Below are positions 1-5,312 of a stretch of 6,832 nucleotides of DNA, piece by piece. The DNA lies in the NCBI GenBank assembly GCA_938041635.1, contig CALIAD010000029.1, positions 1 to 6,832 on the forward strand. The letters run 5' to 3'. Each line of letters begins with the position of its first letter. The first letter of the stretch is position 1. The position numbers and the translations under genes are program-made. The notes below the pieces were generated by a model. It was not told the origin of the DNA, did not search any database, and saw only the letters and a program-made list of their open reading frames with translations. The DNA is from an uncultured Atopobium sp. GTDB taxonomy: Bacteria > Actinomycetota > Coriobacteriia > Coriobacteriales > Atopobiaceae.

Positions 1-32
1 GTAACTTCCTTTAGCTAATCGTTGCACATAAG

Positions 33-45
33 TATACTTGTTTGT
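33..45 (+). promoter_or_regulatory. Possible -10 element of a leaderless helicase promoter
   Basis: TATACT at 33-38 is a good -10 hexamer, and it ends only 7 bases before the ATG at 46. Initiation 6-8 bases downstream would start the mRNA at or next to the start codon. No Shine-Dalgarno sequence precedes the ATG, which fits a leaderless transcript, a common arrangement in actinobacteria. The hexamer lies within the 10-bp palindrome AAGTATACTT (30-39). The -35 is poor (TTTAGC at 10-15 with a 17-bp spacer), so the call is tentative. Confidence 0.35.
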
Positions 46-1413
46 ATGGAAATAATTTTTGCCGAGCTCGGGCTAAACGAGCAAATTCTGGCAGGCGTTG
101 CAACGCTTGGGTTCAACGAACCTACTCCCGTGCAGGCCGCAGCAATTCCCGCTGTCCTTGCGGGCAAGGATGTTGTTGCGTCTGCACAGACTGGAACAGG
201 TAAAACTGCGGCGTTTATGTTGCCTACGCTGCAGCGCATTGCTGTCGAGAAACCCGGTGGGACCGAGAAGCCCGACGCCAAGGAGCCCAACGCGAGCGCC
301 AAACCCAACGCAGCCGCCGGGCGCGGCGCCAAGCGCAACGCCAAGCGAGGCGACGCCAAACGCAGCGCATATCCCCGAGCGCTCATCATTACGCCAACGC
401 GAGAGCTGGCTGCTCAAATTGATGCTGTTGCTAAAAGCGTTTGCGCATCCACCGGTCAGCAGGCCGTCATTGTTACTGGTGGTGCTCGCTATAAGCACCA
501 GATAACCGCACTGCAAAAAGGTTGCGATGTACTGGTGGCTACACCTGGCCGCCTGATAGATCTTCTCGACAAGAAGCATACAAGCCTTGAGAACATCCAG
601 GTACTGGTGCTTGACGAGGCGGATCGTATGCTTGACATGGGGTTTTGGCCAAGCGTTCGCCGCATTATGGAGCAGCTACCCAAGGCGCACCAAACGCTGC
701 TTTTCTCGGCAACGCTCCCCGCATCAATCACATCGACTATAGATGCGCTGCTTAAAGATCCAGAGCGCATTGAGATTGCAAGAACTGGACAGACTGCGGC
801 AACAATCGAGCAACATTTATGCTCGGTCACTCAGGGACAAAAACCGCAGCTCTTAAAGGCTCTTATCGACTCGTTTGATCCTGCGCCAGAACGCGTTTTA
901 GTGTTCTGCAGGACAAAGTCACGCGTTGACAGTATTTATAAAAACCTTAAAGCCGCAGGTCTCAAGGTTGACGTTATGCATGCGGACCGTCCGCAAAAGG
1001 CTCGCGCAAGAGCACTGGAGCGATTCCGCAGTGGCGCCATTCAGGTTCTTGTTGCAACCGATGTTATGAGCCGCGGCATTGATATCCAGGGCATTGACGC
1101 CGTTATCAACTTTGACGTACCGCTTGACCCCGAGGATTATGTTCACCGCATTGGCCGAACAGGCCGCGCTGGGGCCGCAGGTCAGGCCTATACGTTTATG
1201 GGACCAGACGAAGTCACACCGCTCAGAGAAATTGAGTATTTCACAAAAGCGCTCATTCCTTCATGGGATTTACCTGGCTTTTCTTATGACTCGGGTCGCA
1301 TTATGCTTCAAGACTCCCGCTCTACCACCAAGACCACGCGCTCGATGTTCTCGGGTTCAAGGTCAAGGGGTAAGGGATTTGGTTTTGGCGGCAGATATGG
1401 CCGACACACGTAA
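46..1413 (+). CDS. DEAD-box ATP-dependent RNA helicase, RhlE-like
   Basis: This is a 455-residue cytoplasmic helicase that uses ATP to unwind or remodel RNA; RhlE-type members act in ribosome assembly and RNA turnover. All core motifs are present: Q motif (LGFNEPTPVQ, about 21-30), motif I AQTGTGKT (47-54), Ia PTREL (117-121), the GG of Ic (145-146), Ib TPGRLID (166-172), DEAD (190-193), SAT (221-223), motif IV VLVFCRTK (284-291), motif V ATDVMSRGID (337-346) and motif VI HRIGRTGR (367-374). The C-terminus ends in a short Arg/Gly-rich tail, as in RhlE-like proteins. The odd part is a Lys/Pro/Asn/Ala-rich insert of about 40 residues (68-109) between motifs I and Ia. I chose ATG 46 because it places the Q motif near the N-terminus as usual. 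An in-frame TTG at 22 is the alternative; neither start has a ribosome-binding site. Exact substrate and ortholog are uncertain. Confidence 0.95.
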   Translation: MEIIFAELGLNEQILAGVATLGFNEPTPVQAAAIPAVLAGKDVVASAQTGTGKTAAFMLPTLQRIAVEKPGGTEKPDAKEPNASAKPNAAAGRGAKRNAKRGDAKRSAYPRALIITPTRELAAQIDAVAKSVCASTGQQAVIVTGGARYKHQITALQKGCDVLVATPGRLIDLLDKKHTSLENIQVLVLDEADRMLDMGFWPSVRRIMEQLPKAHQTLLFSATLPASITSTIDALLKDPERIEIARTGQTAATIEQHLCSVTQGQKPQLLKALIDSFDPAPERVLVFCRTKSRVDSIYKNLKAAGLKVDVMHADRPQKARARALERFRSGAIQVLVATDVMSRGIDIQGIDAVINFDVPLDPEDYVHRIGRTGRAGAAGQAYTFMGPDEVTPLREIEYFTKALIPSWDLPGFSYDSGRIMLQDSRSTTKTTRSMFSGSRSRGKGFGFGGRYGRHT

Positions 1414-1415
1414 TC

Positions 1416-1421
1416 TATAAT
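1416..1421 (+). promoter_or_regulatory. Possible -10 box upstream of the DUF1304 gene
   Basis: A perfect TATAAT lies 3 bases after the helicase stop codon. It would place transcription start near 1428 and leave a 30-nt leader before the ATG at 1458. I see no convincing -35 at 16-18 bp spacing. This may be a weak internal promoter or chance AT-rich sequence, with the gene also read from upstream. Confidence 0.3.
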
Positions 1422-1457
1422 CAGATGCAGTCAGCTAATACAGTAAAGGAATAAAAC

Positions 1458-1838
1458 ATGGGTCCTTTTAATGGCGTTGGTGTAATTTTTGCTCTTGGAG
1501 CAGCAGCTCTTCATGTGGTTGCTTTTTATCTTGAGTCATTTGCCTGGACTTCTGACGGCACACTCAAGGCCTTTAACATGACAAAAGAAGAGGCAGAAAG
1601 TACCCAGCAAATGGCCTTCAACCAGGGATTTTACAATCTTTTTCTTGCTATTGAGGTATTTGTAGGTGTTTTTTTGATGGCTACCAGAAATCCAGCAGGT
1701 AAAGCGCTTGTTATCTTTGCTGTATGTTCAATGGCATTTGCCGCAATTCTTCTCTATGTAACTTCTCCCGACAAACGCTCCGCAGCCATTAAACAGGCAA
1801 TATTCCCCATTATGGCTCTCTGCAATTTGATTCTGTAA
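1458..1838 (+). CDS. DUF1304 family small integral membrane protein
   Basis: This 126-residue protein is predicted to cross the membrane four times: about residues 5-25, 56-76, 81-101 and 109-126. The length and the pattern LHVVAFYLESFAW ... FNMTKEEAES ... NQGFYNLFLA match the DUF1304 family, whose bacterial members are about 110-130 residues with conserved H, E, W and NQG-YN positions. The family has no established biochemical function, so none is assigned. The start is supported by AAAGGA at 1445-1450, seven bases before the ATG. It sits 44 bp after the helicase and 72 bp before the rRNA methyltransferase, all on the same strand, so co-transcription is plausible. A functional link to RNA metabolism is not evident from the protein. 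Its codons are more AT-rich than those of lemA and mgtE further on. Confidence 0.85.
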   Translation: MGPFNGVGVIFALGAAALHVVAFYLESFAWTSDGTLKAFNMTKEEAESTQQMAFNQGFYNLFLAIEVFVGVFLMATRNPAGKALVIFAVCSMAFAAILLYVTSPDKRSAAIKQAIFPIMALCNLIL

Positions 1839-1889
1839 CTTTTGAGCATCGACACTGGCCACACACAAGCACCCAGCCTTTTGTAAGCG

Positions 1890-1903
1890 CTTCTCGCGAG
1901 AAG
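1890..1903 (+). promoter_or_regulatory. Perfect 14-bp palindrome overlapping the rlmI ribosome-binding site
   Basis: CTTCTCGCGAGAAG reads identically on both strands, and its right end enters the AAGGA ribosome-binding site (1901-1905) of the gene starting at 1911. It could be a protein operator in DNA, or pair in RNA between transcripts or as a small hairpin covering the site. The core CTCGCGAG recurs at 5085-5092 inside the mgtE promoter. No regulator is identified. Confidence 0.45.
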
Positions 1904-1910
1904 GAACATC

Positions 1911-3230
1911 ATGAAGCAACTCCGCCCTTATCCACAGGTTGTTGTCACCAAGAAAGCAGCTCGCGCGCTTGCGGGCGGACATCCTTGGGTCTTTGAGGGC
2001 GAGGTCATCCGTGTAGATCCATCTCCAGAAAGTGGCGAGTGTGCTCAAAATGGTTGCATTGTTGATGTCTTTGAAGAGAACGGTACCTACCAGGGAACCG
2101 GTCTTCTGTCAGAAATGAGCAAGATTCGCGTCAGAATTGTGACAAGAAACGCCAACGATAGACTCAATGAAGCATTTTGGAGTCGCAAGATTAGCTGGGC
2201 GTGGAAGCACCGCAAAACCACTATGGGAAATCGCGCTCTACCAGGGACTGAGCCTGACACCAATTGTTGCCGTATTATCTTCTCTGAGGCCGACGGTTTT
2301 CCTGGTTTAATTGTTGACCGCTACGAGAACGTACTTGTTGCGCAGGTGGGAACCGTTGGCATGGAGCGTCTGCGCAACGTCATCTATCCTCTGTTGCTTG
2401 AGGTTTTATCTGCAGATGGGCAGATAATTGACGGCATCTACGAAAGAAACGATTCTCCTTCGCGCCTTAAAGAGGGACTTCCGCAGTATAAAGGCTGGTG
2501 GACAGGCTCTTCACCGGACGAGAATAGCTTGATTGCAGAAAGCGCCCTTACTCTGCCTTCAACTCACGTTCTTGCAACAGAAAACGGACTTAAATTTAAT
2601 CTTGACCTGGAGAATAGTCAAAAAACCGGCTTTTTCTTAGATCAAAAATACAACCGTCGAGCAGTTCGTCAGCTTGCACAAGGTCGCCGTGTGTTGGATT
2701 GCTTCTGCCACGTTGGCCCGTTTGGCCTGAACGCTGCGGCGGGAGGAGCAGAATTTGTCCGCTGTGTAGACGTTAGCCAAACTGCCATTGACCTTACTCG
2801 TCAAAATGCAGAACTCAACGGCTTGGCAGACCGCATGGACTTTACCTGCGCAAATGTTCTTGAATACCTGCCAGGACTAGCCAGCAACCGCGGCCAGCTC
2901 AAGACAGAAGGAGGTCCGTTTGACCTCATCATTTTGGACCCTCCTGCATTCACTAAGACACGCGACAAAGTTCGCAGCGCCATGCGTGGTTATAAGGAAA
3001 TTAATGCAGCGGCCATGAAGCTGCTGCCTCGAGGTGGCTACCTGGCAACTTGTTCCTGCTCACACTTCATGACCAGAGATCTTCTCGCCCAGGCAATTGC
3101 CGAGGCAGCTCATCATACCAACGTGCAGCTTAAACAAATTGAAGAGCGACAGCAAGCTCCTGACCACCCAATTCTTTGGGGTGTTCCCGAGAGTCACTAC
3201 CTTGATTTCTTCATTTTCCAAGTGGTTTAA
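1911..3230 (+). CDS. rlmI: Class I SAM-dependent rRNA (cytosine-C5) methyltransferase, RlmI-like
   Basis: This 439-residue cytoplasmic enzyme is of the RlmI/YwbD type; E. coli RlmI makes m5C at position 1962 of 23S rRNA. Domains in order: an N-terminal PUA RNA-binding domain (about 1-80, with GGHPWVFEGEV), a middle region with EADGFPGLIVDRY (126-138), then the Rossmann methyltransferase domain. Landmarks are NSQKTGFFLDQ (235-245), SAM motif I VLDCFCHVGPFGL (261-273), the acidic VDVS (286-289), motif IV DPPAF (343-347) and TCSCSH (380-385), where the family's probable catalytic cysteine lies. The family signature RGYKEIN (359-365) is also present. Length is slightly above the usual 390-400. 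The start is supported by AAGGA at 1901-1905, five bases before the ATG. Its 3' end faces tadA with an 11-bp gap. Activity on the equivalent of C1962 is inferred from the family, since some family members have other targets. Confidence 0.9.
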   Translation: MKQLRPYPQVVVTKKAARALAGGHPWVFEGEVIRVDPSPESGECAQNGCIVDVFEENGTYQGTGLLSEMSKIRVRIVTRNANDRLNEAFWSRKISWAWKHRKTTMGNRALPGTEPDTNCCRIIFSEADGFPGLIVDRYENVLVAQVGTVGMERLRNVIYPLLLEVLSADGQIIDGIYERNDSPSRLKEGLPQYKGWWTGSSPDENSLIAESALTLPSTHVLATENGLKFNLDLENSQKTGFFLDQKYNRRAVRQLAQGRRVLDCFCHVGPFGLNAAAGGAEFVRCVDVSQTAIDLTRQNAELNGLADRMDFTCANVLEYLPGLASNRGQLKTEGGPFDLIILDPPAFTKTRDKVRSAMRGYKEINAAAMKLLPRGGYLATCSCSHFMTRDLLAQAIAEAAHHTNVQLKQIEERQQAPDHPILWGVPESHYLDFFIFQVV

Positions 3231-3241
3231 AAACCCAAATC

Positions 3242-3736
3242 TTATTTGCTTTTACGACGCTCTTTAAAGAACGCTTTGAGCTGTGCAGATGCCTCGTCTG
3301 CTAATACTCCGCCTGAGACCGCAAACTCGTGATTAAGTCTTGGATCACCGCTCACGTCAAACAACGTGCCCGTTGCGCCGCCCTTGGGATCAAACGCGCC
3401 AAACACGCAGCGATCAATACGAGCATTGACCATCAATCCTGCGCACATCAAGCAAGGTTCCAGCGTCACGTAAACCGTACAGCCCGAAAGCCTCCAGCGG
3501 CCAAGCTTTTTTGAAGCCTCTTGCATGGCGAGAAACTCAGCGTGTGCAGAAGGGTCGTTATCTATCTCACGGCGATTATGTGCAACGGCAATAACCTCTC
3601 CATCGCACACTACAACTGCGCCGATAGGTACTTCTCCTATCTGAGCTGCAAGCTCAGCCTGTTCAAGAGCAAGTTTCATGTACTTCTGATCAAGAGCAGC
3701 CTGTGGGGTCAAAGGCTCTTGCGCTTCGTCGCTCAT
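3242..3736 (-). CDS. tadA: tRNA-specific adenosine deaminase TadA
   Basis: This 164-residue zinc enzyme deaminates A34 to inosine in the wobble position of tRNA-Arg(ACG), allowing CGU, CGC and CGA to be read. The zinc and catalytic motifs are complete: HAE at 65-67 (zinc ligand H65, proton-shuttling E67) and PCLMC at 94-98 (zinc ligands C95 and C98). The stretches EVPIGAVVV (35-43), NRREIDNDPSAHAE (54-67), LEPCLMCAG (92-100) and FGAFDPKGGA (112-121) are typical of TadA rather than of cytosine or guanine deaminases. Length fits the family (150-170). The start at 3736 has GAGGAG (complement of 3742-3747) five bases upstream, which supports the ten or so residues before the conserved KYMKLAL segment. 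It lies alone on the reverse strand, converging on rlmI, with the 43-bp repeats upstream. Confidence 0.95.
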   Translation of the reverse strand: MSDEAQEPLTPQAALDQKYMKLALEQAELAAQIGEVPIGAVVVCDGEVIAVAHNRREIDNDPSAHAEFLAMQEASKKLGRWRLSGCTVYVTLEPCLMCAGLMVNARIDRCVFGAFDPKGGATGTLFDVSGDPRLNHEFAVSGGVLADEASAQLKAFFKERRKSK

Positions 3737-3780
3737 AGCTGCTCCTCACTTGTCTAGTTGCTGTCGTAATTCTTACGCAG

Positions 3781-3909
3781 TTCTGACGCAAATCCGTCAC
3801 TAACCTGACGCTTATCTTTCACATTCTGACGCAAACCCGTCACGAACCTGACACTTATCTTTCACATTCTGACGCAAACCCGTCACGAACCTGACACTTA
3901 TTTGTCTTC
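3781..3909. repeat. Three tandem 43-bp repeats built from ~21.5-bp half-units
   Basis: Three contiguous copies start at 3781, 3824 and 3867, exactly 43 bp apart. The first two match through 'TTATCTTTCACA'; the third diverges after about 3901. Each copy contains TGACGCAAACCCGTCA, an inverted TGACG/CGTCA pair (copy 1 has one base change). It then has a second CTGACAC or CTGACGC. Both halves of a copy align as CTGACRC-N8-TCAC, so TGAC recurs at 3784, 3806, 3827, 3849, 3870 and 3892. That is every 21-22 bp, about two DNA turns. A degraded partial copy, TTCTTACGCAG, precedes at 3770-3780. There are no unique spacers. The array lies between tadA and tRNA-Ser, which are divergently transcribed. Confidence 0.85.
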
Positions 3910-3919
3910 ACTTAATTAT
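3891..3919 (+). promoter_or_regulatory. Possible tRNA-Ser promoter arising from the last repeat copy
   Basis: CTGACA at 3891-3896 is one base from the TTGACA consensus and is followed, 17 bp on, by AATTAT (3914-3919), a 4/6 match to TATAAT. Transcription would start near 3926 and give about 65 nt of 5' precursor before the tRNA. The -35 is part of the 43-bp repeat. The -10 is weak, so this is only a candidate. Confidence 0.3.
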
Positions 3920-3969
3920 GAAGCAAAACCGAACTTACCAAATCCCCTACTCGCAAAAAACTGAATTAT

Positions 3970-3987
3970 GCGGTAGGATATTACCGC
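3970..3987 (+). other. Inverted repeat just upstream of tRNA-Ser
   Basis: GCGGTA (3970-3975) and TACCGC (3982-3987) form a perfect 6-bp stem around the loop GGATAT, ending three bases before the mature tRNA 5' end. In the precursor RNA it would be a hairpin directly ahead of the RNase P cleavage site. TAGGAT inside it could instead be a -10 box. Confidence 0.45.
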
Positions 3988-3990
3988 TTT

Positions 3991-4092
<102 letters not shown>

Positions 4093-4267
4093 CCTCAACT
4101 TTTACGTTTTACTTCCACGATTTACCTTCAGAACTTACATTCCATTTCACGTCATTTCTAGCTCAACGTTCTTCTCGTCAGTGTGTGGGCGAGCATTCCA
4201 TTTATCAAAAGATTCGTTAGTAAGTTAAAAGCTTTAATCAAAAACGCCTTAGATTTTTACTTTTGGG
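4093..4267. other. AT-rich intergenic stretch with no recognised element
   Basis: Between the tRNA trailer and the lemA -10 box I see only T-rich and A-rich sequence, including the short palindrome AAAGCTTT at 4228-4235. No supported coding region, RNA gene or long repeat is visible. The short open frames here have no ribosome-binding site and no family resemblance. Confidence 0.5.
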
Positions 4268-4273
4268 TATAAT
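4268..4273 (+). promoter_or_regulatory. lemA promoter -10 box
   Basis: TATAAT is a perfect -10 consensus 56 bp upstream of the lemA start codon, predicting transcription start near 4280 and a leader of about 50 nt. The -35 is not obvious: the best positions at 16-18 bp spacing read GCCTTA or CGCCTT. The G-rich run before the -10 (TTGGG) is close to, but not, an extended -10. Confidence 0.55.
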
Positions 4274-4293
4274 TAACCTGTCCAAATGGATGG

Positions 4294-4311
4294 CTGACAC
4301 AGGATTGTCAG
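4294..4311 (+). promoter_or_regulatory. Small hairpin in the lemA 5' leader
   Basis: CTGACA (4294-4299) and TGTCAG (4306-4311) form a perfect 6-bp stem with loop CAGGAT. It ends six bases before the AAAGGA ribosome-binding site (4318-4323), so that site stays single-stranded. It may stabilise the mRNA 5' end, or the palindrome may be an operator just after the transcription start. Confidence 0.4.
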
Positions 4312-4329
4312 TGATTGAAAGGATTTAGC

Positions 4330-4872
4330 ATGATTATTGCCGCAGTTGTAGTTATTGTCCTTCTGGTTTTTTGGGCCATTAGCATTCACAACAACATCAT
4401 CCGCGCAAGCAACAGGTGCGATAACGCTTGGGCAGCTATCGATACGCAGCTTCAGCGTCGTAACGATCTGATCCCTAACCTGGTCAACACGGTTAAGGGT
4501 TACGCAGCTCACGAGTCTAAGACTTTTGAGGCAGTTACTTCCGCTCGTGCTGCAGTCGCAAACGCTCGCACTCCTGAAGAGAAGATGCAGGCTTCCGGCA
4601 CTCTTTCCAACGCTCTGACCAACCTGTTTGCTGTTGTTGAGAACTACCCAGAGCTCAAGGCAAATCAGAACTTCCTGGAGCTCCAGGCAGAGCTTACTGA
4701 CACCGAGAACCGCCTCAGCTACGCTCGCTTGAGCTACAACGATGTTGTCATGAACTACAACAACATCATCGCTGTCTTCCCAAACAACCTTCTTGCTGGT
4801 GGACGTTCCCCACGTACAAGCTTCCAGGTCACCGACGAGTCCGCTCGTCAGGCACCAAACGTACAGTTCTAA
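4330..4872 (+). CDS. lemA: LemA family membrane-anchored protein
   Basis: This 180-residue protein has one N-terminal membrane segment (residues 1-20, very hydrophobic) and a helical domain expected outside the membrane or on its surface. Family signatures are clear: CDNAWAAIDTQLQRRNDLIP (30-49), NLVNTVKGYAAHE (50-62), YPELKANQNFLELQ (106-119), ENRLSYARLSYNDVVMNYNN (126-145) and FPNNLLA (150-156). Length is usual. The biochemical role of LemA proteins is not established. I start at ATG 4330 because AAAGGA (4318-4323) lies six bases upstream and the membrane segment then begins at once; an in-frame TTG at 4315 would only add five residues. It has its own -10 box and a strong terminator, so it is monocistronic, without the TPM-domain (phosphatase-like) gene that often follows lemA. 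AAC encodes 20 of 21 asparagines, a bias suggesting high expression. Confidence 0.95.
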   Translation: MIIAAVVVIVLLVFWAISIHNNIIRASNRCDNAWAAIDTQLQRRNDLIPNLVNTVKGYAAHESKTFEAVTSARAAVANARTPEEKMQASGTLSNALTNLFAVVENYPELKANQNFLELQAELTDTENRLSYARLSYNDVVMNYNNIIAVFPNNLLAGGRSPRTSFQVTDESARQAPNVQF

Positions 4873-4902
4873 GAGCTGTTTCGTTACACTTTGTACCAGC
4901 TC

Positions 4903-4940
4903 AGCCCGGTATCTGCGTTCCGCAGGTACCGGGCTTTTTT
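4903..4940 (+). terminator. Rho-independent terminator of lemA
   Basis: AGCCCGGTA (4903-4911) pairs with TACCGGGCT (4927-4935) and CTGCG (4913-4917) with CGCAG (4921-4925). With one U-G pair between them this makes a 15-bp stem with loop TTC, followed by six T (4935-4940). A second inverted repeat, GAGCTG (4873-4878) and CAGCTC (4897-4902), fills the space between the lemA stop codon and this stem. Confidence 0.95.
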
Positions 4941-4974
4941 GTGCGCCGTGAAGCTTTGCGGATCGGGCTGGTCA

Positions 4975-5029
4975 TGCGCTGGCCGCACGCTAGCCGTGCG
5001 CTGGCCGTGCGTTGACCGCACGACGGTCG
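4975..5029. repeat. GC-rich tandem repeat with 11-bp period
   Basis: Five contiguous 11-bp units read TGCGCTGGCCG, CACGCTAGCCG, TGCGCTGGCCG, TGCGTTGACCG and CACGACGGTCG; a degraded sixth (CGGGCTGGTCA, 4964-4974) precedes them. Neighbouring units are partly complementary. The segment can therefore fold, for example CGTGCG (5006-5011) with CGCACG (5017-5022). It lies between the lemA terminator and the mgtE promoter and is much more GC-rich than the flanking intergenic DNA. I see no gene in it. Confidence 0.75.
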
Positions 5030-5076
5030 CACCTCGACTGCAGGTAAATCCGAGCAGCTAGATTATGTGAAGAGTC

Positions 5077-5106
5077 TTTACAGCCTCGCGAGAAAATCGT
5101 TAAAAT
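5077..5106 (+). promoter_or_regulatory. mgtE promoter
   Basis: TTTACA (5077-5082) and TAAAAT (5101-5106), each one base from consensus, are separated by 18 bp. Transcription would begin near 5113, leaving about 210 nt of leader before the mgtE start. The palindrome CTCGCGAG occupies 5085-5092, within the spacer. Confidence 0.65.
5085..5092 (+). promoter_or_regulatory. CTCGCGAG palindrome inside the mgtE promoter spacer
   Basis: The 8-bp palindrome begins two bases after the -35 hexamer, where a bound protein would block RNA polymerase. Its CTCGCGAGA form (5085-5093) also occurs within the 14-bp palindrome at 1890-1903. No cognate regulator is seen in the window. Confidence 0.35.
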
Positions 5107-5172
5107 AGTTACATCTGTGAATTGTCCTCGCAAGCACAATTCACGTCCTATTGGTTGAAGAGAAAGGTCAGC

Positions 5173-5199
5173 ATGAAACCTCGACCTCACAGTCGCTGA
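5173..5199 (+). CDS. Possible 8-residue leader peptide MKPRPHSR
   Basis: ATG at 5173 opens an 8-codon frame ending with TGA at 5197-5199. AAAGG (5163-5167) lies five bases upstream, a usable ribosome-binding site. The frame fills the loop of hairpin 2; the ribosome-binding site is in one stem arm and the stop codon in the other. The product has a Pro-Arg-Pro core. By analogy, the Salmonella mgtL leader is proline-rich and couples its own translation to control of a Mg2+ transporter gene. This is a candidate only: a frame this short arises easily by chance. Confidence 0.3.
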   Translation: MKPRPHSR

Positions 5200-5243
5200 C
5201 CTCTTGCGGTGTGCCGATTTGCACCGTGAGGGGTGAAATCGCA

Positions 5244-5312
5244 ATGCAGTCCCCGTGGCAATTACGCCGAGTTTCTCGCCAAAGCCACGCTTTAGTCTTC
5301 GGACGCATGTAA
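5244..5312 (+). CDS. Possible 22-residue upstream ORF coupled to mgtE
   Basis: ATG at 5244 opens a 22-codon frame beginning MQSPWQLRRV and rich in Arg, Ser and Gln. It ends with TAA at 5310-5312, whose last two bases belong to the AAGGAG ribosome-binding site of mgtE (5311-5316). GAGGGG (5228-5233) lies ten bases upstream, a little far for a ribosome-binding site. A ribosome finishing here would sit over the mgtE initiation region, so translational coupling is possible. There is no family match and chance is a real alternative. Confidence 0.22.
   Translation: MQSPWQLRRVSRQSHALVFGRM

Noticed and set aside
22..45. TTG at 22 as the helicase start
   Set aside because: It has no ribosome-binding site, adds eight residues before the usual N-terminus, and lies upstream of a likely -10 box at 33-38.
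73..579. Reverse-strand frames opposite the helicase 5' half (also 15-389)
   Set aside because: Low-complexity Ala/Leu/Gly composition mirrors the GC-rich insert; the forward frame has every helicase motif.
3329..3757. Forward-strand frames opposite tadA
   Set aside because: The reverse frame carries the complete TadA zinc motifs and a good ribosome-binding site; the forward frames have no recognisable features.
3781..3909. CRISPR array
   Set aside because: Copies are contiguous with no unique spacers between them, only three copies exist, and no cas gene is nearby.
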